The notes beneath the pieces are model-generated. The model saw only the letters and a list, made by a program, of their open reading frames with translations. It did no database searches and was not told where the DNA came from. Positions 25,743 through 33,498 of a stretch of DNA of 38,800 bases are shown in pieces (the stretch's first letter is position 1; the number at the start of each line of letters is the position of its first letter). The stretch covers positions 1 to 38,800 of the forward strand of contig CAADGM010000096.1 of the NCBI GenBank assembly GCA_900696535.1, given 5' to 3'. Position numbers and translations under genes: made by a program. This stretch comes from an uncultured Planctomycetota bacterium (GTDB taxonomy: Bacteria; Planctomycetota; Phycisphaerae; UBA1845; Fen-1342).

Positions 25743-26645
25743 TCAGGCGTAGAGCGTTCCGGTGTTCACAACGGGCTGGGCGGCCTGCTCGCCACACAGC
25801 ACGACCAGCAGGTTGCTCACCATCGTGGCCTTGCGTTCCTCGTCGAGCTCGACGGTCTTGTGCGCGGCGAGCTGCTCGAGCGCCATCTGCACCATGCCGA
25901 CCGCGCCCTCCACCAGCCGCTTGCGTGCCGCGATGAGGGCCTCGGCCTGCTGGCGTCGCAGCATCACGCCGGCGATCTCGGGCGCGTAGGCCCGGTGGCT
26001 CAGGCGGGCTTCCTCGACCACGACGCCGGCGCGATCCAGTCGCGCCTGGAGCTCCTCGCGAAGCGTCGCCGAAACCTCGTCCATGCTGCCGCGAAGCGAG
26101 ATCTCGTTCTCGCCGACCGTGTCGTACGGGTAACGGCTGGCCAGGTGCCGCAGGGCCGACTCGCTCTGAATCTGCACGTAGTCCTTGTAGTCGTCGACCT
26201 CGAAGCAGGCGTGGGCCGTGTCCTGCACGCGCCAGACGACCACCGCGGCGATCTCGGTCGGGTTGCCGCGCTGGTCGTTGACCTTCAGCTTGTCGGTGTT
26301 GAAGTTGCGAGTGCGCAGCGAGACCTTGATCTTGTGGTAGAAGGGGTTGGCCCAGTGGAAGCCGGGGACGCGGACCGTGCCCTTGTAGGCGCCGAACAGG
26401 AGCAGCACGGCGGACTCGTTGGGCTGGAGCGTAAAGAAGCCGCACCACAGGACGATCAGCGCCAGCCCGAGCAGTCCCAGCGCAATGAGCGCGGCTACAA
26501 CCAGACCGCCAACCTCGCCCGCGGGCGTATGCTTCACCCACGCGATCGTCCGGAAGAGCGCGTACCCGTCCGCGATCGAGGCAGCCAGCAGCGCGGGCAG
26601 CATCAGCCAGCCGCTCAGAACCGTTCGCACTGACTCGTGAGTCAT
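25743..26645 (-). CDS. SPFH/band-7 domain membrane protein
   Basis: The 300-residue product has two hydrophobic segments near the N-terminus (about 7-33 and 44-68), then an SPFH domain beginning around [19 protein letters not shown], with [10 protein letters not shown] and [21 protein letters not shown] helical, Ala/Glu-rich C-terminal part contains [19 protein letters not shown] and the ending [24 protein letters not shown] proteins form large oligomers on membranes and organise proteases, transporters or lipid domains. No NfeD-type partner is adjacent. ATG 26645 has GAGGAG seven bases upstream on the minus strand, so the 22-residue open extension before it is not used. It has a well-formed promoter with a palindrome at 26713-26740. 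Confidence 0.92.
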   Translation of the reverse strand: MTHESVRTVLSGWLMLPALLAASIADGYALFRTIAWVKHTPAGEVGGLVVAALIALGLLGLALIVLWCGFFTLQPNESAVLLLFGAYKGTVRVPGFHWANPFYHKIKVSLRTRNFNTDKLKVNDQRGNPTEIAAVVVWRVQDTAHACFEVDDYKDYVQIQSESALRHLASRYPYDTVGENEISLRGSMDEVSATLREELQARLDRAGVVVEEARLSHRAYAPEIAGVMLRRQQAEALIAARKRLVEGAVGMVQMALEQLAAHKTVELDEERKATMVSNLLVVLCGEQAAQPVVNTGTLYA

Positions 26646-26712
26646 GGCGTTCTCCTCGCTCCGCAGGCCTGCGCCGGAATCCCCGGGACCCAGGGTCGCG
26701 GGCCACATCAAT

Positions 26713-26740
26713 ATGATATCTTATAAATATCACTTTGCAA
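26713..26740 (-). promoter_or_regulatory. AT-rich promoter with palindromic candidate operator for the SPFH-RHH genes
   Basis: On the minus strand, TTGCAA (26740-26735) and TATCAT (26718-26713) are 16 bases apart. Between and across them is TGATAT-CTTATAA-ATATCA (26714-26732), a perfect six-base inverted repeat. This is a sharp AT-rich island in G+C-rich surroundings, 68 bases before the SPFH start codon. RHH repressors bind such palindromes, so binding by the product of the RHH gene is a natural guess. The rest of the 310-base spacer (26741-26955) shows no gene. Confidence 0.6.
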
Positions 26741-26955
26741 ACGAGACGCGGCGCGTGACGAAATCCGACAGGTTCGCCCCGTTCAAGGCCCAAGGCTGGC
26801 GACGGCCCGCGAAGCCGAACCCCGCCCGCAGAGAAACAGCACTCCCTTCAGCGGACAGCGCTTCCATTCGCGGTTCGGACCACGAGGACTCTGGGGATGA
26901 TTGATCCACCCCGCACAGAACTGACCGGCACGGCGGCCGGCCCAAGCCGGGGGCG

Positions 26956-27975
26956 TCACTTCGTCGGCCGACTCTCGCCGCGGACGCCCAGGACGTCCGG
27001 CTTGAAGATGCGCGTCTCGAGGGCTTTGACGAAGCCGGTCCAGTCGCTGGAGGCGTCCGGGTCGGTCTCGATCGCCTCGAAGCACATCTGGAGCTTGGCG
27101 TCCAGGTTGTCCAGGTAGTGCACCATGAACGCCTCGGGCACGGCGGGCAGGCGCGGACTGCCGAACTCGTACTTGCCGTGGTGCGCCAGGATGAGGTGCT
27201 TGAGGATCATCTCCACGTCGGCGGGGAACGGCTGGCCGGTTTCGCGCTCCACCTCGCGGCACTTCTCGTGGATCCACAGCACGCACTGCACGATGTGCCC
27301 GATGAGCTGCCCCTCGTTCGTGTACGCCACGTTCGTCTCGTAGCTGAGCTCGCGGACCTTCCCGGCGTCGTGCAGGAAGATCGCCGTCAGAACAAGGTCG
27401 CGGCTGACCTGCGGGTAGAGCGGGCAGATCGCATCCGCCAGGCGCATGAGGTTTCGCGTGTGCTCGACCAATCCGCCAAGGTAGGCGTGATGCATCTGCA
27501 CCGCGGCCGGAGCGCGCTGAAAGTCTCGCGCGAACTCCGCATCGCTGACGAACTTGCCGACCAGCGCGAGCAGCGGGCGGCTCTGAATTGTTCGAAGAAT
27601 GTCCTTGATCTGGGACCAGACCTCGGCCGGATTCACCCGCCCCCGCGGGAGGAACTCAGCCGGGTCGACCGAGCCGGGCTCGACCTGCCGGACGCCCTCG
27701 ATGATGAACTGCCGGTTGCCCTTGTAGCTCTCCACGCGGCCGCGCACGTGGACAACGCCCCCCTCTGGAATCGAGTCGAACAGCTCCTGCGTGGCGTTCC
27801 AAACGCGGCCGAGCATCTGGCCGCTGCTGTCGGCGAGCACGGCGTGGATGTAGAGCCCGCCGTTGGTTGTCGGCCGGAGGTCCTTCTGGGCTACTCGGAA
27901 AATCGCATCGTCGATCCGCTGGCCGGGCTGAAGCTCGGCGACGGTACGGCGCGGCGTTGGCGTGGTCGTGCTCAT
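26956..27975 (-). CDS. YhaM-like 3'-5' exoribonuclease (OB fold + HD domain)
   Basis: The 339-residue product resembles YhaM/CbfI: an N-terminal OB-fold (about 20-100, with AVLADSSGQMLGRVWN and VVHVRGRVESYKGNRQFIIE) and an HD hydrolase domain (about 155-290). Metal-binding residues visible are His163 (MHHAYLGGLVEHT), the His202-Asp203 pair (FLHDAGK) and the later ILAHHGKYEFGSP. YhaM degrades RNA from the 3' end, preferring single strands, with Mn2+ or Co2+. The ATG at 27975 overlaps the stop of the upstream gene by four bases (ATGA), implying coupled translation. Phosphodiesterase action on other nucleic acids cannot be excluded. Confidence 0.88.
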   Translation of the reverse strand: MSTTTPTPRRTVAELQPGQRIDDAIFRVAQKDLRPTTNGGLYIHAVLADSSGQMLGRVWNATQELFDSIPEGGVVHVRGRVESYKGNRQFIIEGVRQVEPGSVDPAEFLPRGRVNPAEVWSQIKDILRTIQSRPLLALVGKFVSDAEFARDFQRAPAAVQMHHAYLGGLVEHTRNLMRLADAICPLYPQVSRDLVLTAIFLHDAGKVRELSYETNVAYTNEGQLIGHIVQCVLWIHEKCREVERETGQPFPADVEMILKHLILAHHGKYEFGSPRLPAVPEAFMVHYLDNLDAKLQMCFEAIETDPDASSDWTGFVKALETRIFKPDVLGVRGESRPTK

Positions 27976-28400
27976 GAGGCAGCGGCCGCGAGCGCGAGCT
28001 GCACGTCCTCCGCCGGCGCGGTCCACTCATGCGCCTGCGGCAGGACGAAGACGGCGTCGTCCGCGAAGAGCACCTTGCGAAGGACGACGCCGAGCGGGGC
28101 CGTGAAATACACGTGCAGGCGTGTGGCCAGTGTTTGCACGGCTGCCGGCCGGCCACCCTGCCCGCGCTCCTCGCGGCGCAAAGCGAGGTACAGCCCTTCG
28201 ATCTGGCCGCGGTAGTGGAGGACGATCTCGGCGATCACGATCTGCTCGGCGGACGCGGCGGCGCGCGACAGGTCCGCCTCCGGGAAGTCCGCGAGCGTCG
28301 ACCGGTGCAGATTCTCGACGGCTGCCACCACCTGACGCCCGAAGTCCATGCCCACGATGGCCGCCCGAAGGCTATCAACCTGAGTCTGCGACAAGCGCAT
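27972..28400 (-). CDS. Unknown 142-residue protein coupled to YhaM
   Basis: I do not recognise the family. The product starts MRLSQTQVDSLRAAIV and is mixed alpha/beta with no transmembrane helix, signal peptide or Cys. A segment rich in Arg and Glu lies in the middle (GLYLALRREERGQGG), followed by HVYFTAPLGVVLRKVLF, which looks like two strands. ATG 28400 has a GAGGAAGGG-type ribosome-binding site eight bases upstream, better than the farther ATG at 28442. It overlaps the YhaM start by four bases and follows the lipoprotein by 77 bases, so the three may be one transcript. A role as partner or regulator of the nuclease is only a guess from position. Confidence 0.75.
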   Translation of the reverse strand: MRLSQTQVDSLRAAIVGMDFGRQVVAAVENLHRSTLADFPEADLSRAAASAEQIVIAEIVLHYRGQIEGLYLALRREERGQGGRPAAVQTLATRLHVYFTAPLGVVLRKVLFADDAVFVLPQAHEWTAPAEDVQLALAAAAS

Positions 28401-28477
28401 ATTCGGCCCTTCCTCAGACCGTCGCCGAACGGTTTCACTCAATCCGCGGCGCCTCCCTGCGCGCGGACGCGTCCGGA

Positions 28478-29329
28478 CTACGGCTCTCGATCTTCAGGCT
28501 TCTCGCCTGGACTCTCTCCCGCTTCAGCAGCTTCCTCGGCTGCGGGCTGCTCGGAACCACCTTCTTCGGTAACCGGCAGGTCAACCGCTTGGCCGGCCAG
28601 TGCGGCGGCGGCGGCGGCCTTCAGCAGGGCCGGGTCGGGAGAATCCGTAGCCCGAACATAGCCCGCGATCTTCAGCAATGCATCCCGCAGCTTCTCGTGA
28701 AAGGCGAGTATCTCGGTGACATCGGACTCAGCCAGGGGCCGCTCGAGCTGGAGCTTCCAGCCGTCGTCGCCCAGCTTCGCCTTGAGCGCCGGCCCCGCCA
28801 ACGCAGGCCCGAAGAGGACGCGGGCCACGTTCGGCGTGACACCCGCGTTCTTCGCATCGACTACGTCGACCTTGAGCGGCTCGGCGCCCGGGCCGTAAAG
28901 GCCACCGAGAAGGTTCGTTGCCTCGGTCGTGCCGAGCCGGGCGGCGATCTTGGCGATCGACTCGAGGTTGGCGAATACGAGGTCGAGTTGCTCGGGGGCC
29001 AGCGCTGCAACGTGAGTTGGCTCGAAGGCGCGCAGCGCGTACGCCACGTCGCCGTCGCGGATCGCCCCGACCAGGAACTCCGCCAGATCGCGCACCGCCC
29101 GGTCGGCCCCCGCCTCCGTGTCTCGCGCAGCGGCCCCGGGTACCGTGGCCTGAGGCGGCTTCTGCGGTTGGTACGTCGTGAGGTCGAGGAGCACGCCGGG
29201 GTCCACTACGGCCGACGCCCCGGCGAATTTCAGACCATAACCTCGTTGACTTTCCTGGCCGTCGCCGCACCCCAAGGGAAGCACGGCCAACACGACGACC
29301 AGGTAGCGGGGCGTGGCTCGCACCTTCAT
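28478..29329 (-). CDS. Putative lipoprotein of unknown function
   Basis: The 283-residue product has a short signal peptide ending in VLPLGC (Cys21), a good lipobox, so it should be lipid-anchored outside the cytoplasmic membrane. The body is largely alpha-helical and Ala-rich with repeated acidic stretches (ALRAFEPTHVAALAPEQLDL, FHEKLRDALLKIAGYV). The C-terminal ~30 residues are strongly Glu/Pro-rich (AAEEAAEAGESPGEKPED). No catalytic motif or known domain is visible. The ATG at 29329 lacks a strong ribosome-binding site but gives the intact signal peptide. It lies upstream of the unknown gene and YhaM on the same strand. The name is only a class assignment. Confidence 0.7.
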   Translation of the reverse strand: MKVRATPRYLVVVLAVLPLGCGDGQESQRGYGLKFAGASAVVDPGVLLDLTTYQPQKPPQATVPGAAARDTEAGADRAVRDLAEFLVGAIRDGDVAYALRAFEPTHVAALAPEQLDLVFANLESIAKIAARLGTTEATNLLGGLYGPGAEPLKVDVVDAKNAGVTPNVARVLFGPALAGPALKAKLGDDGWKLQLERPLAESDVTEILAFHEKLRDALLKIAGYVRATDSPDPALLKAAAAAALAGQAVDLPVTEEGGSEQPAAEEAAEAGESPGEKPEDREP

Positions 29330-29687
29330 AGGCCTGGTTGGCTACCTCGGCTGGGTTCTAGCGGGCCGCCCGCGCTCGTTCACACTGCCGCGCGGCGGGG
29401 CAAACGGCGGTCTCTCCGCCGCCGTCGACCACTTTCACGACCTCGAGCGCAGACTAGTGCTGGGGCCGCGCGGCGTCAATGGTAGGAGTAGCCGACCGGG
29501 GGGTGTGCGTGCGACCGCTGAGCGATCCGGCGGCGGGGTCGTCGCAATCAGCTCCTGGCGCGTACTCGATGTGAGCAACAGTGCGCCGAGCCGCCTCAGC
29601 GTAGCAGTCGCGCCCCACCGGCACGCCTCAGCTTGCCAGACGCGGCCTGACGACACGCTTCAGTTCCACAGCCGAGGCGCGACGAGC

Positions 29688-29794
29688 AGCCCGAAGGGCT
29701 GCACGATCGCAGCCGGGGGCCAGTCCGCCGCAGGCGGACGCCGCCCCCGGTCAAGGCGGCGGGCATCAGCACGACCCTGAAAGGGTCGTCGAAG
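29688..29794 (+). repeat. Structured dispersed repeat, copy B
   Basis: This is the second copy of the repeat at 19680-19785. Hairpin 1 is AGCCC-GAA-GGGCT (29688-29700). Hairpin 2 has outer stem CCGGGGGC/GCCCCCGG (29713-29720, 29743-29750) and inner stem GTCCGCC-GCA-GGCGGAC (29723-29739). Hairpin 3 is an eight-base stem ACGACCCT-GAA-AGGGTCGT (29771-29789). Most differences from copy A fall in loops and spacers, so the stems are preserved. The 619-base spacer 29330-29948 between infA and the lipoprotein holds this repeat and no supported gene. Confidence 0.8.
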
Positions 29795-29948
29795 TCGCGT
29801 CGTGCCGCGACGTCCGTTGCATGCCATCCGCGTGCTTTGAGCCACGACAACTTTTTCGGAGTCGCGACACGGCGCGACTCAACACCGACGCGGCTTGGCG
29901 AGGAGGAATGACGCGCTTCAGGTGCCCCAAGCCCCCCGCCCCTCGAAC

Positions 29949-30179
29949 TCAGCGCTGGCGGTACGTGATTCGACCGCGCTTCAGGTCGTACGGCGACACT
30001 TCGACGGTCACGCGATCGCCGGGGAGGATGCGGATGAAGTGCTTGCGCATCTTGCCCGATACGTGCGCGAGAACTTCGTGCTTCCCGCTGCCGCCCACTT
30101 CCGCCTCGACAAGGAACATTGCGTTCGGCAACGCCTTGACGACGACGGCTTCCAGGACTATCGCGTCTTCCTTCGACAA
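29949..30179 (-). CDS. infA: Translation initiation factor IF-1 (TTG start)
   Basis: The 76-residue product is IF-1, an S1/OB-fold protein that binds the ribosomal A site during initiation. Family landmarks are [47 protein letters not shown] and [14 protein letters not shown]. Compared with the usual ~72 residues it has about four extra in the central loop (VGGSGKHEV). The only start that fits the family N-terminus is TTG at 30179, five bases after GAGGAG on the minus strand; no ATG or GTG lies near. It sits alone between repeat B and the kinase gene, not in a ribosomal protein cluster. A weak TATTCT (30256-30261, minus strand) could be its -10. Confidence 0.93.
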   Translation of the reverse strand: MSKEDAIVLEAVVVKALPNAMFLVEAEVGGSGKHEVLAHVSGKMRKHFIRILPGDRVTVEVSPYDLKRGRITYRQR

Positions 30180-30420
30180 GGGCGCTCCTCGCTGCTGGGG
30201 CGAGTCCAGGGACCTGCACGCGTCCCAGTGACCGAGCTCAGGCGCGGCACATTCGAGAATACGGACCGGGTTCCTTCTCGACACCCCGCCGCGGAACCCG
30301 CTCCGCCGCATGAAGCCTCGCAACCTGCACCGCGATGCTAACGGCGCTCCGCCGACGGGTCAACCGAGCACCCCCTGGCGAGGGCGCGATCGAAGCGGCG
30401 ACTTCAAGCCCCCGACTGCC

Positions 30421-30436
30421 CCCGGCCAGCGCCGGG
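30421..30436 (-). terminator. Stem-loop just after the kinase stop
   Basis: On the minus strand CCCGGC-GCTG-GCCGGG is a perfect six-base stem with a four-base loop, beginning five bases after the kinase stop codon. There is no T-tract, so its use as a terminator is uncertain. The remainder of the spacer to infA (30180-30420) shows no gene. Confidence 0.4.
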
Positions 30437-30441
30437 ATGAC

Positions 30442-33400
30442 TCAGACCACCACCGTTCCCCGGCTCCGTCCGTAGGACGGCCACAGAACGAGCACCAGCC
30501 CCGCCAGGCACGCCAGCCCGCCCGGCGCCAGCGCCGCCCAGGCCGAGCCATCTCCGCTACTGCCCGGTCCGATCAGTCGCGGCAGTCCGACCGACGTGAA
30601 CTGGCCTACCGCGACCAGGAGCGCGAGCGATCCCGCGGCGGCGCGAACGAGCGGCCCCCACCCCTGCCCCCGTCGCGACCAGACCAGCAGCCCCGCGCCC
30701 ACCAACAACGGCGTGAGCACCAGCAGCCCGTTGGAACGGCTCGACACTGTCACCCGCGTTGGACCGTACTCCTTGAGCGGAGCCGGCGCGGCGACCGGAT
30801 CGACCACCCGCGGCGGCTGCGCGGCGGCGATTGGCTCACCAGCCTGCTCCGCGAGCGCGGACTCCACGCGGGCGGCGACGCGGCCGGCGATGTCTTCGAC
30901 GTTCTTCGCGACCATCGCCTCGAGCCCGCTCGCTCGCACGCGAACCAGGGCCTCGGATCGCTGCGCGGCTGCGACGCGAACCCGCTCGCGCATCTCCTGC
31001 CATGCAGTCGCCCCGCCGAACGCCAGCCCGGCCAACAAAAGCAGGAGCCCGAGGGTTGCCAGGCCGTGCCGCGGACGCGCATCAATCACGACCGCCGGGC
31101 CGCGGGGCTCGGTCCAATCTGGCTGTGTTGCGGCCCCAGCCGGTGGCACCGCTCGCACGTCCTGGGCGCGCCAGCGGGACCCTGGCACAAGCAGCGGCAC
31201 GAGCCCGCTCACCATGACCGCGGCGCCGATCACGACGAGCGCTACGAGCTCGTCGCCGTCAACTCGCTCGACATACGCAATGGTCCCGAGCACGATCAGC
31301 GCGGTGGGCACAAGCGTCAGCAGCAGCGGACGGACCGTCCCAAACCAGGCCGGCCGCTTGTACCGCTGCGCCGTCTTCCAGATCAACAGCGGAATCCAGC
31401 ACAGCGCCACGAGCCCGCAGGCGGCCAGCGCCCCGATCTCGTCGCGCCCATGAACGTCGCCGATCGCCAGCCCCAGGAAACACCCGAACGCGGTCAGCCC
31501 CGCCAGGCCCGTCAGGATGCCAAAGAGGATCCGAGCGAGCACCGCGCGGCGCTCGGGATGCGCGAGATACCCGTCCACAACAGGTGCTTCGCCCACGGCT
31601 ACCGAAGGGTCCGCGGCGACCGGCCACGGAACCGAGTCGGCGGGCGCGCGCCTGGCGTCCGCGTCGCGGCCGCGCGGCGGAGGTCCTGCCGCGCCCATCG
31701 CACGTTCGGCCGCGCCCGGTGGGGTCGGCGGCACGAAGCCTGCTGGCGCGCCCCTGTGCTGCTTGCCCCCAGTCACTTCAGGCTCACGCCGGGACGGCAC
31801 CGGCCAGATGGCGGCCGCGAAGTGCGTCAGCGCCGAGAGCAGGGCACACAGCCCCGCGGACACGAACGTCAGCGGCTGGATGTCCATGAACTGGGCGCTG
31901 ACCAGCCCGATCATCGCCGGCCAGAACATGTCCCAGAACCAGCCCTCGCGATCACCGGATCGCCCCTTCTCGATTCGCTTTCCCCAGTCGCAGATCAGCA
32001 GGCTGACCAGCGGCCCGACGATGAGCGGCGGGAGCATGCGCTCGTTGGCGTCAAACGCGAGCGCGGTCGCCGGCAGCATTCCGACACCCGCAAGGCTGGC
32101 GTAGATCACGCGGTCGACAACAGGGCTGCGCACGATGAGCCGCGTGAGGATCTGGAAGTGCGCGAGCAGCACGCCGGCGAGCGCCCCCAGCGTCGCCAGG
32201 CCCACGAGCACGCCGACAGCTCCCTCCTGGCCTCCGCCCAACTTGCGCTGCGCGACCACTTCGGCCACCACGCCACAGACGAAGGTCACCAGTACGATCG
32301 CGAGCACGTGAGCCCAGCGGCTGCCGCGCAGGTTCGATGCTGCCCCGCCCACCGCAGGCGCCCCGGCCCCGCGCCCGCGCGCCGCGTCCCCGCGTCGCCA
32401 CCCGCCACTCCGGCCTTCGAGCTTGTCGAGTCGGCGATCCAGCTTGCGCTGGATGCGGTCCATCTTCTTGCGCAGCCGCTCAGGCAGCGGCAGGAACTCC
32501 GCTTCCGCCGCCCGCGCATCCAGGGGCGGCGGCGGCACAGGCCGCGGCGGCGCCGGCGAGGGTGACGTGACCGTCCGGTCAATGTCCTCGGCGTCCTGCG
32601 TCCGCGGCACGCGCGTCAGCCCGCTCACGTCGAACGAGGCCACGTCACGTCCGAAGCCCTCGTACTCCGACACCGCGGCAAGCATCTCCTCGGCGTCCTG
32701 ATAGCGCTCTTTCGGGTCCTTGGCCAGCGCCTTGGCGATGACGCGCGCGAATGGCTCGGGGATGCCGACCAGGTTGGGCTGGTCGCGCAGGTGCCGCATG
32801 AGGATTTCGGCCATGCTCGAGCCGGCGAACGGCAGCCGCCCGGTGAGCATCTCGTAGAGAATCACGCCCAGCGCGTAGATGTCGATCGCCTTGGTATAGC
32901 TGCCCGAGCCGATCTCGGGGGCCATGTAGTGAACGGTGCCCACGCTGACCGTCTGGCCGCTGTGCTGGCTGACGGACATGTGCTTGGACAGCCCGTAGTC
33001 CCCGATCTTCACGTACCCGTCGTCATAGAAGATGTTCGCCGGCTTGAGGTCGCGGTGCACGATGCCCCGCTCGTGCAGGTAGGCCAGTCCCTTGCACATG
33101 CCCGCCAGCAGGAACGACACCTTCTGCGGGCTCATGCCCCGCGGCTCGGCCGTCAGCATGTCGCGCAGCGACGGTCCACCCACGTACTCCATGATCACGA
33201 ACGGATCGCCGGTCGGGCTCTTGCGAACATCGTAGATCGTGATGAGGTGCGGGCTCTTGAGGTTCATCACGTGCGCAATGCCGCGCAGCTCAATCTCCGG
33301 GTTGTCGCGGAGGTACTTCAGCGCCACCTGCTTGCCCGAGTCAGTCAGTGCGTAGTACACCTCGCCGAACCCGCCGCGGCCCACCGCCCGCTGGACCGTG

Positions 33401-33444
33401 ACGCCTTCCAGCGGTCGATCACCATGCTTGAAGGTGTAGGGCAC
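30442..33444 (-). CDS. Polytopic membrane Ser/Thr protein kinase
   Basis: The 1000-residue product starts with a complete PknB-type kinase domain (about 15-270): Gly loop GRGGFGEVY (22-30), Lys43, HRD at 130-132 with Asn137, DYG at 149-151 (instead of DFG) and APE at 175-177. An Ala/Pro- and basic-rich linker follows, and from about residue 370 to the end there are roughly a dozen hydrophobic helices, interrupted by two hydrophilic loops (about 560-610 and 810-900, the latter coil-like). Kinase and most linkers are expected in the cytoplasm. GTG 33444 follows GGAGGAA by six bases. It lies 54 bases after the FHA gene on the same strand, suggesting that the FHA protein is its substrate or partner. 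What the membrane part senses is unknown. Confidence 0.9.
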   Translation of the reverse strand: MPYTFKHGDRPLEGVTVQRAVGRGGFGEVYYALTDSGKQVALKYLRDNPEIELRGIAHVMNLKSPHLITIYDVRKSPTGDPFVIMEYVGGPSLRDMLTAEPRGMSPQKVSFLLAGMCKGLAYLHERGIVHRDLKPANIFYDDGYVKIGDYGLSKHMSVSQHSGQTVSVGTVHYMAPEIGSGSYTKAIDIYALGVILYEMLTGRLPFAGSSMAEILMRHLRDQPNLVGIPEPFARVIAKALAKDPKERYQDAEEMLAAVSEYEGFGRDVASFDVSGLTRVPRTQDAEDIDRTVTSPSPAPPRPVPPPPLDARAAEAEFLPLPERLRKKMDRIQRKLDRRLDKLEGRSGGWRRGDAARGRGAGAPAVGGAASNLRGSRWAHVLAIVLVTFVCGVVAEVVAQRKLGGGQEGAVGVLVGLATLGALAGVLLAHFQILTRLIVRSPVVDRVIYASLAGVGMLPATALAFDANERMLPPLIVGPLVSLLICDWGKRIEKGRSGDREGWFWDMFWPAMIGLVSAQFMDIQPLTFVSAGLCALLSALTHFAAAIWPVPSRREPEVTGGKQHRGAPAGFVPPTPPGAAERAMGAAGPPPRGRDADARRAPADSVPWPVAADPSVAVGEAPVVDGYLAHPERRAVLARILFGILTGLAGLTAFGCFLGLAIGDVHGRDEIGALAACGLVALCWIPLLIWKTAQRYKRPAWFGTVRPLLLTLVPTALIVLGTIAYVERVDGDELVALVVIGAAVMVSGLVPLLVPGSRWRAQDVRAVPPAGAATQPDWTEPRGPAVVIDARPRHGLATLGLLLLLAGLAFGGATAWQEMRERVRVAAAQRSEALVRVRASGLEAMVAKNVEDIAGRVAARVESALAEQAGEPIAAAQPPRVVDPVAAPAPLKEYGPTRVTVSSRSNGLLVLTPLLVGAGLLVWSRRGQGWGPLVRAAAGSLALLVAVGQFTSVGLPRLIGPGSSGDGSAWAALAPGGLACLAGLVLVLWPSYGRSRGTVVV

Positions 33445-33498
33445 CGATCTTCCTCCCGGGTGGCCGACGGTCGGCCGGCGACACCCGTCAATCCCGCA

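Noticed and set aside
30310..32565. A 751-codon plus-strand open frame opposite the kinase gene
   Set aside because: The minus-strand kinase and membrane helices are clearly the coding choice; this frame is Arg/Gln/Pro-rich noise.
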